Shown here in pieces: positions 10,002 through 18,952 of a stretch of 64,000 bases of DNA (position 1 is its first letter; each line of letters opens with the position of its first letter). Under the pieces are notes generated by a model. That model did no database searches. It was given only the letters and a program-made list of their open reading frames with translations, and had not been told where the DNA came from. The stretch lies in the NCBI RefSeq assembly GCF_001902635.1, contig NZ_MJAO01000022.1, forward strand, positions 1 through 64,000. Direction: 5' to 3'. Source of the stretch: Serratia marcescens (GTDB taxonomy: Bacteria > Pseudomonadota > Gammaproteobacteria > Enterobacterales > Enterobacteriaceae). The translations under genes were made by a program, and so were the position numbers.

Positions 10002-11207
10002 TCAGTCGGCCAGCAGATCGAGGGCGTGAGTCAACGCGCTGACCAGCGTATCGACGTCCTGTTGCGTATTGTAGGGGGCGAACGACGCGCGCAGCGTGCC
10101 GCTGACGCCTAACGCCGCCATCAGCGGCTGTGCGCAGTGCTGGCCGGCGCGCAGCGCAATGCCTTGCTCTGCCAGCAGCGTAACGATGTCGCTGTGGTGT
10201 ACGCCGGCGATGTCGAACGCCAGCAGGCTGGAGCCGGAACTGCGGAAGCTGCGAAAGCCCGGCAGCTGTGCCAACCGCTGTTCCGCCTGGTCCGCCAGCG
10301 CGCGGCTGTATCGCTCCGCCGCCACCATGTCCTGTTCGCTGAGCCAGCTGAGCGCCGCGGCCAACCCCAGCACGCCGGCGATGTTTGGCGTGCCGGCCTC
10401 GAAACAGTGCGGTGGTTTTTGCGGGGTAAAGCCGTCGAATGACGCCTGGGTCAGCATTTTGCCGCCGCCTTGCCAGGGTGCCATCTGCGCCAGCAGTTCG
10501 GTTTTGCCATACAGCGCGCCGATGCCGGTCGGGCCATACAGTTTATGGCCGGAGAAGGCGTAGAAATCGATGTCGAGACGTTGCACATCGGCCGGGCCGT
10601 GAACCACGCCCTGCGCGCCGTCGATCATCACGCGCGCGCCGGCGGCATGCGCCAGCGCGATCGCCGGCGCCAGATCCGGGCAGCCGCCGGTGACGTTCGA
10701 CATCTGTCCCAGCGCCAACAGGCGGGTTTTATCGTTGAGCAGGGCGGGCAGCTGCAACAGATCCGGCAGCCGGTCGGCGCCGATCGGCAGTTTCACCACC
10801 CGCGCACCGGTTTGCTCCGCCACCATCAGCCAGGGGATCAGGTTGGCGTGGTGTTCCGCTTCGCTCACCAGGATTTCATCGCCCGGCTGCAGACGCGGCC
10901 GCAGGTAGCTTTGCGCCACCAGGTTGATCGCCTCGGTGGTGCCGCGCGTCCAGACGATGTCGTCGGCCGACGGTGCATTGATCAGCTGCGCCACCTGGCC
11001 GCGCGCCTGCTCGAAGCGGGCGGTCAGATCCTGCGCCGCCCGGTGCTGGCTGCGGTGTACGGTGGCGGCGTCATCGCGATAAAATTGCTGCGTGGCGTCG
11101 ATCACCGCCTGCGGTTTCAACGCGGTGGCGGCGCTGTCGAGATAGATACCGTCCTGCGCGAGCGCGGGAAACTGTTGGCGAAAAAGGCTGGGGTTAAAAG
11201 GCGTCAT
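10002..11207 (-). CDS. csdA: Cysteine desulfurase CsdA
   Basis: CsdA is a PLP-dependent class V aminotransferase-fold enzyme that converts cysteine to alanine and transfers sulfur to CsdE. The PLP lysine is in [11 protein letters not shown] and the persulfide cysteine in RAGQHCAQP. The open frame extends to 11303, but I use the internal ATG at 11207 ([16 protein letters not shown]). It gives 401 residues, the E. coli length, and aligns with its N-terminus. The extra upstream residues look like translated leader. It is divergent from ygdI. Confidence 0.95.
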   Translation of the reverse strand: MTPFNPSLFRQQFPALAQDGIYLDSAATALKPQAVIDATQQFYRDDAATVHRSQHRAAQDLTARFEQARGQVAQLINAPSADDIVWTRGTTEAINLVAQSYLRPRLQPGDEILVSEAEHHANLIPWLMVAEQTGARVVKLPIGADRLPDLLQLPALLNDKTRLLALGQMSNVTGGCPDLAPAIALAHAAGARVMIDGAQGVVHGPADVQRLDIDFYAFSGHKLYGPTGIGALYGKTELLAQMAPWQGGGKMLTQASFDGFTPQKPPHCFEAGTPNIAGVLGLAAALSWLSEQDMVAAERYSRALADQAEQRLAQLPGFRSFRSSGSSLLAFDIAGVHHSDIVTLLAEQGIALRAGQHCAQPLMAALGVSGTLRASFAPYNTQQDVDTLVSALTHALDLLAD

Positions 11208-11403
11208 ACCCTGATTGTCACTGGCTTGAGTCGATGGGGGATCCTGTCCTATTTTGCCGCCGGAGACAAGCGATCCCGTCCACAGGCTCTTATCGTCTGG
11301 CAAAATTGGGTGGGTTTGTTATGCTATAAAATGTGTGCTAATTAACCGTATCCATTCGAATAAAAGGTATTCATTAGCATTTTAAACTGCAAAGGAGTCC
11401 TCA

Positions 11404-11628
11404 ATGAAGAAAACAGCCGCAGTTCTCTCTGCCCTGATGCTGACGTTCACCTTGGCCGCCTGTTCCAGCAACTACGTGATGCATACCAATGACGGACGCA
11501 CTCTTGTCGCTTACGGTAAGCCCAAATTGGACAAAGATACCGGCATGCTCCGCTATACAGACGCCAACGGCGTCAAGCAGCAGATCAACCGCGCCGATGT
11601 GAAAGAGATGGTTGAAAGCGACCGGTAA
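11404..11628 (+). CDS. ygdI: YgdI/YgdR-family small lipoprotein
   Basis: A 74-residue lipoprotein with signal MKKTAAVLSALMLTFTL and lipobox LAAC. The mature DUF903 domain (SNYVMHTNDGRTLV, NGVKQQINRADVKEM) forms a small SH3-like fold in this family; its function is unknown. An AAAGGAG ribosome site precedes the ATG. The gcvB terminator lies just beyond on the opposite strand. Confidence 0.93.
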   Translation: MKKTAAVLSALMLTFTLAACSSNYVMHTNDGRTLVAYGKPKLDKDTGMLRYTDANGVKQQINRADVKEMVESDR

Positions 11629-11637
11629 ACGTCAGGC

Positions 11638-11839
11638 AAAAAAAAGCACCGCAAGTTTTGCGGTGCTGCATAAAATCACTATGGACAGACAGGGTAAATG
11701 TACAGGAAGTGAAAAAACAGTAGCCTAGCTACCATGTCCGGAATCGCCGGACAATTTGCAAACACAACATCACAACCACAAGCCAAAAGTTCATCGGCGT
11801 CCTCGACACCCACTCCCTTTTCGTTCCGGCCCGGGAAGT
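11638..11839 (-). ncRNA. gcvB: GcvB small regulatory RNA
   Basis: GcvB is an Hfq-dependent sRNA that represses many amino-acid and peptide transport mRNAs. The RNA starts ACTTCCCGGGCCGGAACGAA, very close to the E. coli 5' end. It keeps the GU-rich R1 region (GGTTGTGATGTTGTGTTTGC, around 11757-11777) and the conserved 3' block CACTTCCTGTACATTTACCC. It ends in a terminator stem AGCACCGCAA/TTGCGGTGCT (11645-11667) with eight U residues. The position divergent from gcvA and next to ygdI is as in E. coli. R1 seems one GTTGT unit shorter than the E. coli sequence I remember. Confidence 0.96.
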
Positions 11840-11845
11840 GCCGCC

Positions 11846-11874
11846 ACTATAGGTATTTGCTGGCGCATCCTCAA
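11846..11874 (-). promoter_or_regulatory. gcvB promoter
   Basis: A -35 TTGAGG (11869-11874), 17-bp spacer and -10 TATAGT (11846-11851) on the minus strand place the start six bases downstream, at the A of ACTTCCC (11839). GcvA activates this promoter in E. coli. Confidence 0.8.
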
Positions 11875-12013
11875 CGGACAAATTATAATGGCTCGGATTA
11901 AAAAAACTAATGGCAATGCGCCGTTAGAGTTTACCGATGGCTTGCCACACAAAGCCGCCCGATTTTCGGCACCGAATCATTCGGATTAATGTTACACAAA
12001 AGTAGCTAATTTA

Positions 12014-12931
12014 ATGTCTAAACGCTTACCTCCCCTCAATGCGCTGCGCGTGTTCGATGCGGCCGCTCGCCACCTGAGTTTTACCAAGGCGGCGGAAGAG
12101 CTGTTCGTGACTCAGGCCGCGGTGAGCCACCAGATCAAGTCGCTGGAGGACTTCCTCGGACTGAAGCTGTTTCGCCGGCGTAACCGCTCGCTGCTGCTGA
12201 CCGAAGAGGGGCAAAGTTACTACCTCGATATCAAGGAGATTTTCTCTTCGATCAACGAGGCGACGCGCAAGCTGCAGGCGCGTAGCGCCAAGGGGGCATT
12301 GACCGTCAGTCTGCCGCCGAGCTTCGCCATTCAGTGGCTGGTGCCGCGCCTGTCCGGCTTTAACTCAGCTTATCCGGGCATCGACGTGCGCATCCAGGCG
12401 GTGGACCGCGAAGAGGACAAGTTGGCGGACGACGTTGACGTGGCGATATTCTATGGCCGCGGCAACTGGCCGGGGCTGCGCGCCGAGCGTCTGTATGCAG
12501 AGTATCTGCTGCCGGTTTGTTCACCGAGCCTGCTGACCGGCGATCATCCGCTGAAAACCGCAGACGATCTGGCTTATCATACGTTGCTGCATGATGTTTC
12601 ACGCCGTGACTGGTTGGCCTATACGCGCCAGCTGGGGCTACAGCACATCAACGTGCAGCAGGGGCCGATCTTCAGCCACAGCGCGATGGTGGTGCAGGCG
12701 GCGGTGCACGGTCAGGGGGTAGCGCTGGTGAACAACGTGATGGCGCAAACCGAGATCGAAGCCGGTCGCCTGGTGTGCCCGTTCAACGATGTGCTGGTCA
12801 GCAAAAACGCTTTTTATCTGGTATGTCATGACAGCCAGGCAGAACTGGGTAAAATAGCCGCCTTCCGGCAGTGGATCCTGGCGCGTGCCGCCAGCGAACA
12901 AGAGAAGTTCCGCTTCCGTTACGAACAATAA
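12014..12931 (+). CDS. gcvA: LysR-family regulator GcvA of glycine cleavage
   Basis: GcvA activates the glycine-cleavage operon gcvTHP and gcvB, and represses gcvTHP with GcvR when glycine is low. The N-terminal LysR winged helix (LNALRVFDAAARHLSFTKAA, then VTQAAVSHQIKSLE) is followed by a periplasmic-binding-like effector domain. The 305 residues match E. coli in length and nearly throughout in sequence. A CTAAT sequence, the motif reported for GcvA sites, lies at 12006-12010 just before the start codon and fits autoregulation. Confidence 0.97.
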   Translation: MSKRLPPLNALRVFDAAARHLSFTKAAEELFVTQAAVSHQIKSLEDFLGLKLFRRRNRSLLLTEEGQSYYLDIKEIFSSINEATRKLQARSAKGALTVSLPPSFAIQWLVPRLSGFNSAYPGIDVRIQAVDREEDKLADDVDVAIFYGRGNWPGLRAERLYAEYLLPVCSPSLLTGDHPLKTADDLAYHTLLHDVSRRDWLAYTRQLGLQHINVQQGPIFSHSAMVVQAAVHGQGVALVNNVMAQTEIEAGRLVCPFNDVLVSKNAFYLVCHDSQAELGKIAAFRQWILARAASEQEKFRFRYEQ

Positions 12932-12933
12932 GG

Positions 12934-12965
12934 CCGGCCGCCGCCTTGCCGCGGCCGGTGATTTT
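12934..12965 (+). terminator. Hairpin after gcvA
   Basis: An 8-bp stem CCGGCCGC/GCGGCCGG with a 9-base loop is followed by TGATTTTT, directly after the gcvA stop and 17 bases before ygdD. It is probably a terminator, or an attenuator for ygdD-rlmM. Confidence 0.55.
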
Positions 12966-12982
12966 TAATGGGATAGATTACG

Positions 12983-13378
12983 ATGAGCAGCCGTTCCATG
13001 CTGGTTTTCGCCGCTATCAGCGGCTTTGTGTTTGTCGCGTTGGGTGCATTTGGCGCGCATGTGTTAAGCGGCACGCTCGGCGCCAACGAAATGGCCTGGA
13101 TCCGCACCGGGCTGGAGTATCAGGGGTTTCACACCCTGGCGATCCTGGCGCTGGCGGTTGCGATGCAGCGTCGTGTGAGCCTGTGGTTTTACTGGAGCGG
13201 GGCGCTGTTGGCGTTCGGCACCGTGTTGTTCAGCGGCAGCCTCTATTGCCTGGCGCTGTCGCACCTGAAGGTCTGGGTATACATCACGCCGGTTGGCGGC
13301 GTGTGCTTCCTGATCGGCTGGATATTGATGTTGATTGGCGCTTTGCGTCTGAGGAAAAAGGCCGAGCGCCATGAATAA
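12983..13378 (+). CDS. ygdD: DUF423 inner-membrane protein YgdD
   Basis: A 131-residue protein with four hydrophobic helices and the family core GAFGAHVL near residue 24. Its molecular function is unknown. It sits between gcvA and rlmM exactly as in E. coli, and its last codons overlap the rlmM start by eight bases, so the two are probably co-translated. Confidence 0.92.
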   Translation: MSSRSMLVFAAISGFVFVALGAFGAHVLSGTLGANEMAWIRTGLEYQGFHTLAILALAVAMQRRVSLWFYWSGALLAFGTVLFSGSLYCLALSHLKVWVYITPVGGVCFLIGWILMLIGALRLRKKAERHE

Positions 13379-14474
13379 GATTGCGTTGTACTGCCGCCCC
13401 GGCTTCGAAAAAGAGTGTGCGGCGGAGATCACCGACAAAGCCGCCCAGCTGGAAATTTACGGCTTTGCGCGGGTAAAAGAGCACAGCGGTTACGTGCTGT
13501 TCGAATGCTATCAGCCGGACGATGCCGACCGCCTGGCGCGGGAAATTCCGTTCCGCGAACTGATTTTCGCCCGCCAGATGATCGTGGTGGGCGAGCTGTT
13601 GCGCGATCTGCCGCCGGAAGATCGGGTATCGCCGATCGTCGGCATGTTGATCGGCGTGGTTGATCGCGGCGGCGAGCTGCGGGTAGAGGTACCGGACACC
13701 AACGAAAGCAAAGAGCTGATGAAATTCTGCCGCAAGCTGACGGTGCCGCTGCGCGCCGCGATGCGCGAGCAGAAGGTGCTGATGGCGCGCGAGAATCCGA
13801 CTCGCCCGGTGGTGCACGTGTTCTTCATCGCGCCGGGCTGCTGTTACGTCGGTTACTCCTACAGCAACAACAACTCGCCGTTCTACATGGGCATTCCGCG
13901 TCTGCGCTTCCCGACCGACGCGCCGAGCCGTTCGACGCTGAAGCTGGAAGAAGCGTTTCACGTGTTCATCCCTGCCGATGAGTGGGACGAACGCCTGGCC
14001 AGCGGCATGCACGCGGTCGATCTGGGCGCCTGCCCGGGCGGTTGGACCTATCAGCTGGTGAAACGCAGCATGATGGTGCACTCGGTGGATAACGGCCCGA
14101 TGGCGCCGAGCCTGATGGAAACCGGCCAGGTGACGCACCACCGCGCCGACGGCTTCAAGTTCGAGCCGAACAGCAGCAAGATTTATTGGCTGGTGTGCGA
14201 CATGGTGGAGAAACCGGCGAAGGTGACCAGCCTGATGATCCAGTGGCTGGTGAAAGGTTGGTGCCGCGAAGCGATCTTCAACCTGAAGCTGCCGATGAAA
14301 AAGCGCTACGAGGAAGTGTCGCAGAACCTGATGAGCATCCGCGAAGCGCTGGGCGCTGCCGGCATCAGCGTTGAAGTACACGCCAAGCAGCTGTATCACG
14401 ACCGCGAAGAGATCACCGTACACGTGCGCCGCATGTGGTCGGCGGTGCCTGGCCGGCGCGACGAGCGCGATTAA
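13371..14474 (+). CDS. rlmM: 23S rRNA 2'-O-ribose methyltransferase RlmM (C2498)
   Basis: RlmM (YgdE) methylates the 2'-OH of C2498 in 23S rRNA using S-adenosylmethionine. An N-terminal THUMP-type RNA-binding part is followed by a Rossmann methyltransferase domain with the SAM motif [13 protein letters not shown]. The 367-residue length is typical (E. coli 366). The start overlaps ygdD. A perfect hairpin lies between it and the convergent xni. Confidence 0.96.
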   Translation: MNKIALYCRPGFEKECAAEITDKAAQLEIYGFARVKEHSGYVLFECYQPDDADRLAREIPFRELIFARQMIVVGELLRDLPPEDRVSPIVGMLIGVVDRGGELRVEVPDTNESKELMKFCRKLTVPLRAAMREQKVLMARENPTRPVVHVFFIAPGCCYVGYSYSNNNSPFYMGIPRLRFPTDAPSRSTLKLEEAFHVFIPADEWDERLASGMHAVDLGACPGGWTYQLVKRSMMVHSVDNGPMAPSLMETGQVTHHRADGFKFEPNSSKIYWLVCDMVEKPAKVTSLMIQWLVKGWCREAIFNLKLPMKKRYEEVSQNLMSIREALGAAGISVEVHAKQLYHDREEITVHVRRMWSAVPGRRDERD

Positions 14475-14491
14475 CCGCGTGAAGCTTGATG

Positions 14492-14515
14492 AAGGGCGCT
14501 GCTTGCAGCGCCCTT
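14492..14515. terminator. Hairpin between convergent rlmM and xni
   Basis: A 10-bp perfect stem AAGGGCGCTG/CAGCGCCCTT with loop CTTG separates the two genes and reaches the xni stop. T-runs are short on both sides; it may act in both directions. Confidence 0.6.
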
Positions 14516-15272
14516 ATTGTATCGGCAGGCGCAGCTGCTGCAGGTTGCCGTCCAGCGACAGATCGGTGCGCAGCGTGGCGACCCGTTTGCTGACGTAGGC
14601 TAACTCGCGGTGCTGTTCCAGCTTGCCGCGCCATTTTTCCGGCACCTGCTCCAGGTGCTGATAAAGCCCGTCCAGGCTGCCCGACTGCTGCAACAGCAGC
14701 ACGGCGGTTTTCGGCCCGATGCCGGCCACGCCGGGGATCTTGCTGCTGCCGATCCCCGCCAACCCCCAATAGTCCGGCAGCTGCTGCGGCTGCACGCCGA
14801 ATTCCTGTTGCACGAAGGGCATATCCAGCCAGCGTTTCTGGAAGTAATCGCGGATCTGCACGTTCGGTGCCAAAAGCTGGCAGTAGCCTTTGTCGGTGGA
14901 GACGATGGTCACCTGGTGGCCGCCACCGGCGACCTTCGCCGCCAGCGTGGCCGCCAGATCGTCCGCCTCGTTGCCGGGAGAGTGCCAGCTGGCGACGCCC
15001 AGCTCGGCGAAGGCCTGGCGCAGCTGCGGCATCTCCTGCTGCAGGTTTTCCGGCATCGGCGAACGCCCGGCTTTGTAGTCCGGCAAAATTTGGTGGCGCC
15101 AGCTGTCGCTGCGATCGTCCTCGTCGAACACCGCCACCGCGTGGGTCGGGCGGCTGTGCTGGATCAGCTGCTGCAGCGCGTGGCGGCAGGCGTTGACGCA
15201 AGGGGAGCCCTGCACGGCGTGAATGCGGCGGATCAGGTTCAGGGCGTCGACAATCAGTAGGTGTATCATCAT
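14514..15272 (-). CDS. xni: Flap endonuclease Xni (ExoIX)
   Basis: Xni is a flap endonuclease related to the 5' nuclease domain of DNA polymerase I; it needs divalent metal. The protein begins [20 protein letters not shown]. Acidic metal-site residues lie in [12 protein letters not shown] and [10 protein letters not shown], and the helix-hairpin-helix [10 protein letters not shown] binds DNA. The length of 252 is normal. In E. coli sdaCB and the fuc genes flank xni; here it is flanked by rlmM and ppnN. Confidence 0.95.
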   Translation of the reverse strand: MMIHLLIVDALNLIRRIHAVQGSPCVNACRHALQQLIQHSRPTHAVAVFDEDDRSDSWRHQILPDYKAGRSPMPENLQQEMPQLRQAFAELGVASWHSPGNEADDLAATLAAKVAGGGHQVTIVSTDKGYCQLLAPNVQIRDYFQKRWLDMPFVQQEFGVQPQQLPDYWGLAGIGSSKIPGVAGIGPKTAVLLLQQSGSLDGLYQHLEQVPEKWRGKLEQHRELAYVSKRVATLRTDLSLDGNLQQLRLPIQ

Positions 15273-15287
15273 GGGCGGTAAGGTCAG

Positions 15288-15316
15288 AAAAAAACAGGGC
15301 GGCTATTATGCCGCCC
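15288..15316 (-). terminator. Intrinsic terminator of ppnN
   Basis: On the minus strand GGGCGGC, a 6-base loop and GCCGCCC are followed by TG and seven T residues. It lies between the ppnN stop and the xni start, so it ends ppnN transcripts and xni needs its own promoter. Confidence 0.85.
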
Positions 15317-15327
15317 GGGATTGAGGG

Positions 15328-16692
15328 TCAGGCTACGATTTCATAGCAAGGTACATAGGCGCTGCCCGGCAGCTTCATGCGGTGCTGGGCGACGAAGCCC
15401 TGCAGCAGGCTGTCCATCTGCTTCATCATCTGCGGTTCGCCGTGCAGCTTGTACGGGCCGAACTGTTCGATGGCGTGGATGCCATTTTCCTTCACGTTGC
15501 CGGCCACGATGCCGGAGAACGCGCGGCGCAGCGCGGCGGCCAACTGCTCCGGCGGCTGGTTCGGATACAGGTTGAGGTCTGCCATGTTCTCGTGGGTCGG
15601 CTCGAACGGCAGCTGCAGATCCGGCGCGATGCGGATCGACCAGTTGAAGCTGTAGGCGTCGCCGGTGTTGCGGCGATTTTCCTTCACCAACGGCATGGCT
15701 TTCTTCATCTGCCGCGCGACCTCCGCCGGGTCGTCGATGATGATGGTGTAGTGACGGCGCGCTTCGTCGCCCAGCGTGTTCATGATGAACTCGTCCAGCA
15801 CGCGGAAGTAATCGGCGCTCTCTTTCGGCCCGGTCAGGATCAGGGGCAGCACCTGTTCGCTGTTCTCCGGGTTCATCAGAATGCCCAGCAGGTACAGCAG
15901 CTCTTCGGCGGTGCCGACGCCGCCCGGGAAGATGATGATGCCGTGCGCGATGCGCACGAAGGCTTCCAGGCGTTTTTCGATATCCGGCATGATCACCAGC
16001 TCGTTCACCAGCGGGTTAGGCGGCTCGGCGGCGATGATCGACGGTTCGGTCATGCCGATGAAGCGGCTGTTGCGGTAACGTTGCTGCGCGTGACCGACCG
16101 CTGCGCCTTTCATCGGTGCTTCCATGGCGCCCGGCCCGCAGCCGGTGCAGATGTTCAGCTCGCGCAGGCCCAGCTGGCTACCGACCTTGCGCGCGTACAG
16201 GTATTCGTTCTCGTTGATCGAGTGGCCGCCCCAGCACACCACCATGTTGGGATCCTCATCCAGATGCAGCGTGCGCGCATTGCGCAGGATCGAGAACACC
16301 AGGTTGGTGATGTGGGCCGAGTTTTCCAGGTTCAGGTGTTGAAAACGGCCGGCGCTGGCGATTTGGCCGTGCACGAACAGGATGTCGCGCAGCACGGCGA
16401 ACAGGTTGGCCTGCAGCGAGCGGATGATGCGACCGTCGACGAACGCCTCTTCCGGCGGGTTGACCAGCTCCAGCTTCACCCCGCGCTCGCGGCGCAGCAC
16501 GTTGATGTCGAAGGTTTCATAGCGCGACAGCAGCTGTTTGCTGTTGTCGGTTTGGCTGCCGGAGTTCAACACGGCCAGCGAACAGTTGCGGAACAGGCGG
16601 TACAGGTCGCTGCTGGCGGTGCGCTTCAGCATGTCTACTTCCAGCTGCGACAATAAATCCATAGAGCCAAGCGGGCTGATGTGTGTAATCAA
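15328..16692 (-). CDS. ppnN: Pyrimidine/purine nucleotide 5'-monophosphate nucleosidase
   Basis: PpnN (YgdH) hydrolyses the N-glycosidic bond of nucleoside monophosphates to release base and ribose 5-phosphate; in E. coli it is a (p)ppGpp target. The central LOG-family domain has the motif [14 protein letters not shown] and the upstream [16 protein letters not shown]. The 454 residues start [12 protein letters not shown] with an AAGGAG ribosome site and align along the full length with the E. coli protein. Confidence 0.96.
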   Translation of the reverse strand: MITHISPLGSMDLLSQLEVDMLKRTASSDLYRLFRNCSLAVLNSGSQTDNSKQLLSRYETFDINVLRRERGVKLELVNPPEEAFVDGRIIRSLQANLFAVLRDILFVHGQIASAGRFQHLNLENSAHITNLVFSILRNARTLHLDEDPNMVVCWGGHSINENEYLYARKVGSQLGLRELNICTGCGPGAMEAPMKGAAVGHAQQRYRNSRFIGMTEPSIIAAEPPNPLVNELVIMPDIEKRLEAFVRIAHGIIIFPGGVGTAEELLYLLGILMNPENSEQVLPLILTGPKESADYFRVLDEFIMNTLGDEARRHYTIIIDDPAEVARQMKKAMPLVKENRRNTGDAYSFNWSIRIAPDLQLPFEPTHENMADLNLYPNQPPEQLAAALRRAFSGIVAGNVKENGIHAIEQFGPYKLHGEPQMMKQMDSLLQGFVAQHRMKLPGSAYVPCYEIVA

Positions 16693-16884
16693 GGTAACTC
16701 CTTTGCACCCGGTGCGGGGCGGTAGTAATCCATACGCAGCAAAACAGCATCTCGTTATGGTTGGCGTGCTGCGGTGAAGCGGGCGCTCTGCCCGGCCGCA
16801 GCCTCGTTTTAACCTTACCGCCGTCCCTGCGCTTTTACCAACACAAACCGCTCGTTAGCTCAGTTGTTGAGCAATGCTTCGCAC
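16693..16884. other. Non-coding gap ppnN-queF with a tRNA-like D-arm
   Basis: This 192-bp gap carries no credible gene. On the plus strand 16852-16866 reads TCGTTAGCTCAGTTG and continues TTGAGCA. That gives the TA at positions 8-9, a 4-bp GCTC/GAGC D stem and a D-loop like tRNA-Lys. No matching anticodon arm, T arm or 3' acceptor strand follows, so it is at most a fragment. Confidence 0.4.
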
Positions 16885-17730
16885 TTATTGGCGCGCCAGA
16901 CGGCCGCGCTCGGGCGCGAATTCGACGTTGCTGCGCCACGGGTTGATGTCCAGCCCGCCGCGGCGGGTGTAGCGGGCGTAGACCGTCAGGCTTTGCGGCC
17001 GGCAGTAGCGCATCAGATCGTTGAAGATGCGCTCGACGCACTGTTCGTGGAATTCGTTGTGGTGGCGGAAGGAAACCAGATAGCGCAGCAGCGCTTCGCG
17101 ATCGATCTTGCCGCCGCGGTAGCTTATCTGCACCGAGCCCCAGTCCGGCTGATGGGTGATCAGGCAATTGGATTTCAGCAGGTGGCTGACCAATTGTTCT
17201 TCCACCACGTCTTCACCGGCGGCATTCAGCAGGTAGTCGGCATTGAACTCATAATTGTCGATGCGGATATCCTGCTGGTCGATGCAGTCACCGGCCAGAC
17301 GGGCGATCGGGCTGCCTTCCAGCTGCTCGACGCTGAACAGGGTAACGCTCACCTCGCCCTGGGCGCAGGCGGACAGATCGCGCTGCAGCGTGCTGCGCAC
17401 CGTTTCCCAATCGGCGAACGGGGTTTGGTTAAAGCTGTTGAGATACAGCTTGAAGCTTTTCGATTCGATCAGGTTCAGGCTGTCGGCGTTGAGGCTGATT
17501 TCGCCGACCGCCACCTGTGGTAACCCGTTGGCGTTCAGCCAGGAGAGTTCGTACAGCGTCCAGATATCCGCGCCGTGGAAGGGCAGGTTATCGGGGTACA
17601 GCCCCAGCGGCTCGCGGTTCATGCTGCGCGGCACCGCCTGCAACAGCGTGGCGTCGTAACGGTCGCGGTAGGCGGTGGGTTTGCCCAGCGTCAGCCCTGA
17701 CAGGGCCTGGTGGTCTTGATATGAGGACAT
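16885..17730 (-). CDS. queF: NADPH-dependent preQ0 reductase QueF
   Basis: QueF reduces the nitrile of 7-cyano-7-deazaguanine (preQ0) to the amine preQ1, in queuosine synthesis for tRNA. It is the long, two-domain type (281 residues). The QueF motif [15 protein letters not shown] is at residues 89-103 and the catalytic cysteine and aspartate are in [12 protein letters not shown] (Cys189, Asp196). It is divergent from syd, as in E. coli. Confidence 0.97.
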   Translation of the reverse strand: MSSYQDHQALSGLTLGKPTAYRDRYDATLLQAVPRSMNREPLGLYPDNLPFHGADIWTLYELSWLNANGLPQVAVGEISLNADSLNLIESKSFKLYLNSFNQTPFADWETVRSTLQRDLSACAQGEVSVTLFSVEQLEGSPIARLAGDCIDQQDIRIDNYEFNADYLLNAAGEDVVEEQLVSHLLKSNCLITHQPDWGSVQISYRGGKIDREALLRYLVSFRHHNEFHEQCVERIFNDLMRYCRPQSLTVYARYTRRGGLDINPWRSNVEFAPERGRLARQ

Positions 17731-17793
17731 CTGCTGTCACCTCGGTCAGAGATAGGTACAATGGCCGTCAGTTTAACGTATGCGAGAAAGAAT

Positions 17794-18342
17794 ATGGACC
17801 ATGATGTATCGCACGCTCTGCGTGAATTTACACAACGCTATGTCGAGCTGTGGCGGCAAGAGCGCGGCCACGCGCCGGCCAGCCAGGCGCTGTACGGCGT
17901 GCCGTCGCCCTGCATCGTGGAGAACCGCGAGGACGACGTGCTGTGGTTGCCGCAGCCTTTCGAGCCGGCGGCGACGCTGGAAAAGGTGGAGGCCGCGCTG
18001 GAGCTGCGTTTGCAGCCGGACGCGCACCGCTTCTACACGCAGCAATACGCCGGCGACATGAGCGCGCAATTTGGTGAGCATCGCCTGAGCCTGCTGCAGG
18101 TCTGGAGCGAGGATGATTTTATCCGCCTGCAGGAGAACCTGATAGGCCATCTGGTGACGCAAAAACGCCTCAAGCTGTCGCCGACGCTGTTCCTGGCGAC
18201 CACCGAATCCGAGATGACGATGGTATCGCTGTGCAACGTGAGCGGCAACGTCGTGCTGGAACAGTTCGGTAGCGATAAGCGCACCCTGCTGGCGGCGACG
18301 CTGGGCAACTTCCTCGATGCGCTGCGCCCTGAGCTGGACTGA
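17794..18342 (+). CDS. syd: SecY-interacting protein Syd
   Basis: Syd is a small acidic, membrane-associated protein that binds SecY and may check the assembly of SecYEG. The start at 17794 gives [16 protein letters not shown], the usual family N-terminus, and 182 residues. A further upstream ATG (17761) would add eleven residues inside the divergent promoter region. The conserved blocks [10 protein letters not shown]-like (here [10 protein letters not shown]) and [18 protein letters not shown] are present. Confidence 0.94.
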   Translation: MDHDVSHALREFTQRYVELWRQERGHAPASQALYGVPSPCIVENREDDVLWLPQPFEPAATLEKVEAALELRLQPDAHRFYTQQYAGDMSAQFGEHRLSLLQVWSEDDFIRLQENLIGHLVTQKRLKLSPTLFLATTESEMTMVSLCNVSGNVVLEQFGSDKRTLLAATLGNFLDALRPELD

Positions 18343-18363
18343 ATCGCGATGGATTCGCCACCG

Positions 18364-18389
18364 CCCGTGTGAGAGATCTCTCACACGGG
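18364..18389. promoter_or_regulatory. GacA/UvrY-type palindrome upstream of csrB
   Basis: A perfect 26-bp inverted repeat is centred on AGATCT, with inner part TGTGAGAGATCTCTCACA. This closely resembles the TGTAAG-N6-CTTACA box bound by the BarA/UvrY (GacS/GacA) response regulator, and it lies about 115-135 bp before the likely csrB start. It follows the syd stop by 21 bases, so it could also fold as a syd hairpin. Confidence 0.8.
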
Positions 18390-18501
18390 TTGTGAGATAT
18401 CGCTATTAATTTTTCCCACCTTTCACCAGGCAATGAGATTATTGTTATCCAGATCAATTGGTTAGAATTTCTTTAGGATAACTCTTAGGCTTAATTTAGT
18501 G

Positions 18502-18906
18502 TGAGACAGCTCCCAAGCCCTTGTGATTCCGGGGAATTTAAGCGATCTTATCGTTACCGGAACGGAACCGGCGGAGCAGGAAAGCATCAGGATGATGCAG
18601 CTTCAGGAAGAAGAAAGGGATGCGCTCAGGCAAGAGCGAAGGATGGCGTCAGGAGATGCCCAGGATGTTTCAGGATAGAAACCAGGGACACCTCCAGGAC
18701 GGAGATTGAGAGCCGGTACAGGACTGTCGGCGGGTCAGGAAGGCTGAGGAACCGCGTCAGGATGATGCTGCAGGATGACGCAAGGACTGCTTGGTCAGGA
18801 TGGCCGCAGGAAAAGTTTTCAAGGATTGAGCAGGGAGCACGCTGTGTAGCGGGATGGCTATAAAACGAACCGGGGGCACTGTTAGCGCAGTGCCCCCAAC
18901 TTTTTG
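18502..18906 (+). ncRNA. csrB: CsrB regulatory RNA (CsrA sponge)
   Basis: CsrB sequesters the global post-transcriptional regulator CsrA through many GGA sites in stem-loops. I count 26 GGA triplets in about 370 bases, many as CAGGA or AGGGA. The 3' part (GAGCAGGGAGCA, AAACGAACCGGG) matches E. coli csrB. It ends in a terminator stem GGGGGCACTG/CAGTGCCCCC (18872-18897) followed by AAC and five Ts. The location beside syd is as in E. coli. The 5' end is approximate. Confidence 0.95.
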
Positions 18907-18952
18907 TTCCAACCCGCCGAGCGTGCGGCCCCGCCTTAATCCCTCTTCAGCG

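Noticed and set aside
11756-11989. Plus-strand 77-residue open frame
   Set aside because: It runs antisense through the conserved gcvB RNA and its promoter, has no ribosome site and matches no family I know.
16835-17167. Minus-strand 110-residue open frame near the tRNA-like fragment
   Set aside because: It overlaps the queF 3' end in another frame and has no conserved features.
18501-18863. Plus-strand 120-residue open frame
   Set aside because: It coincides with the csrB RNA; the composition simply reflects repeated GGA motifs.
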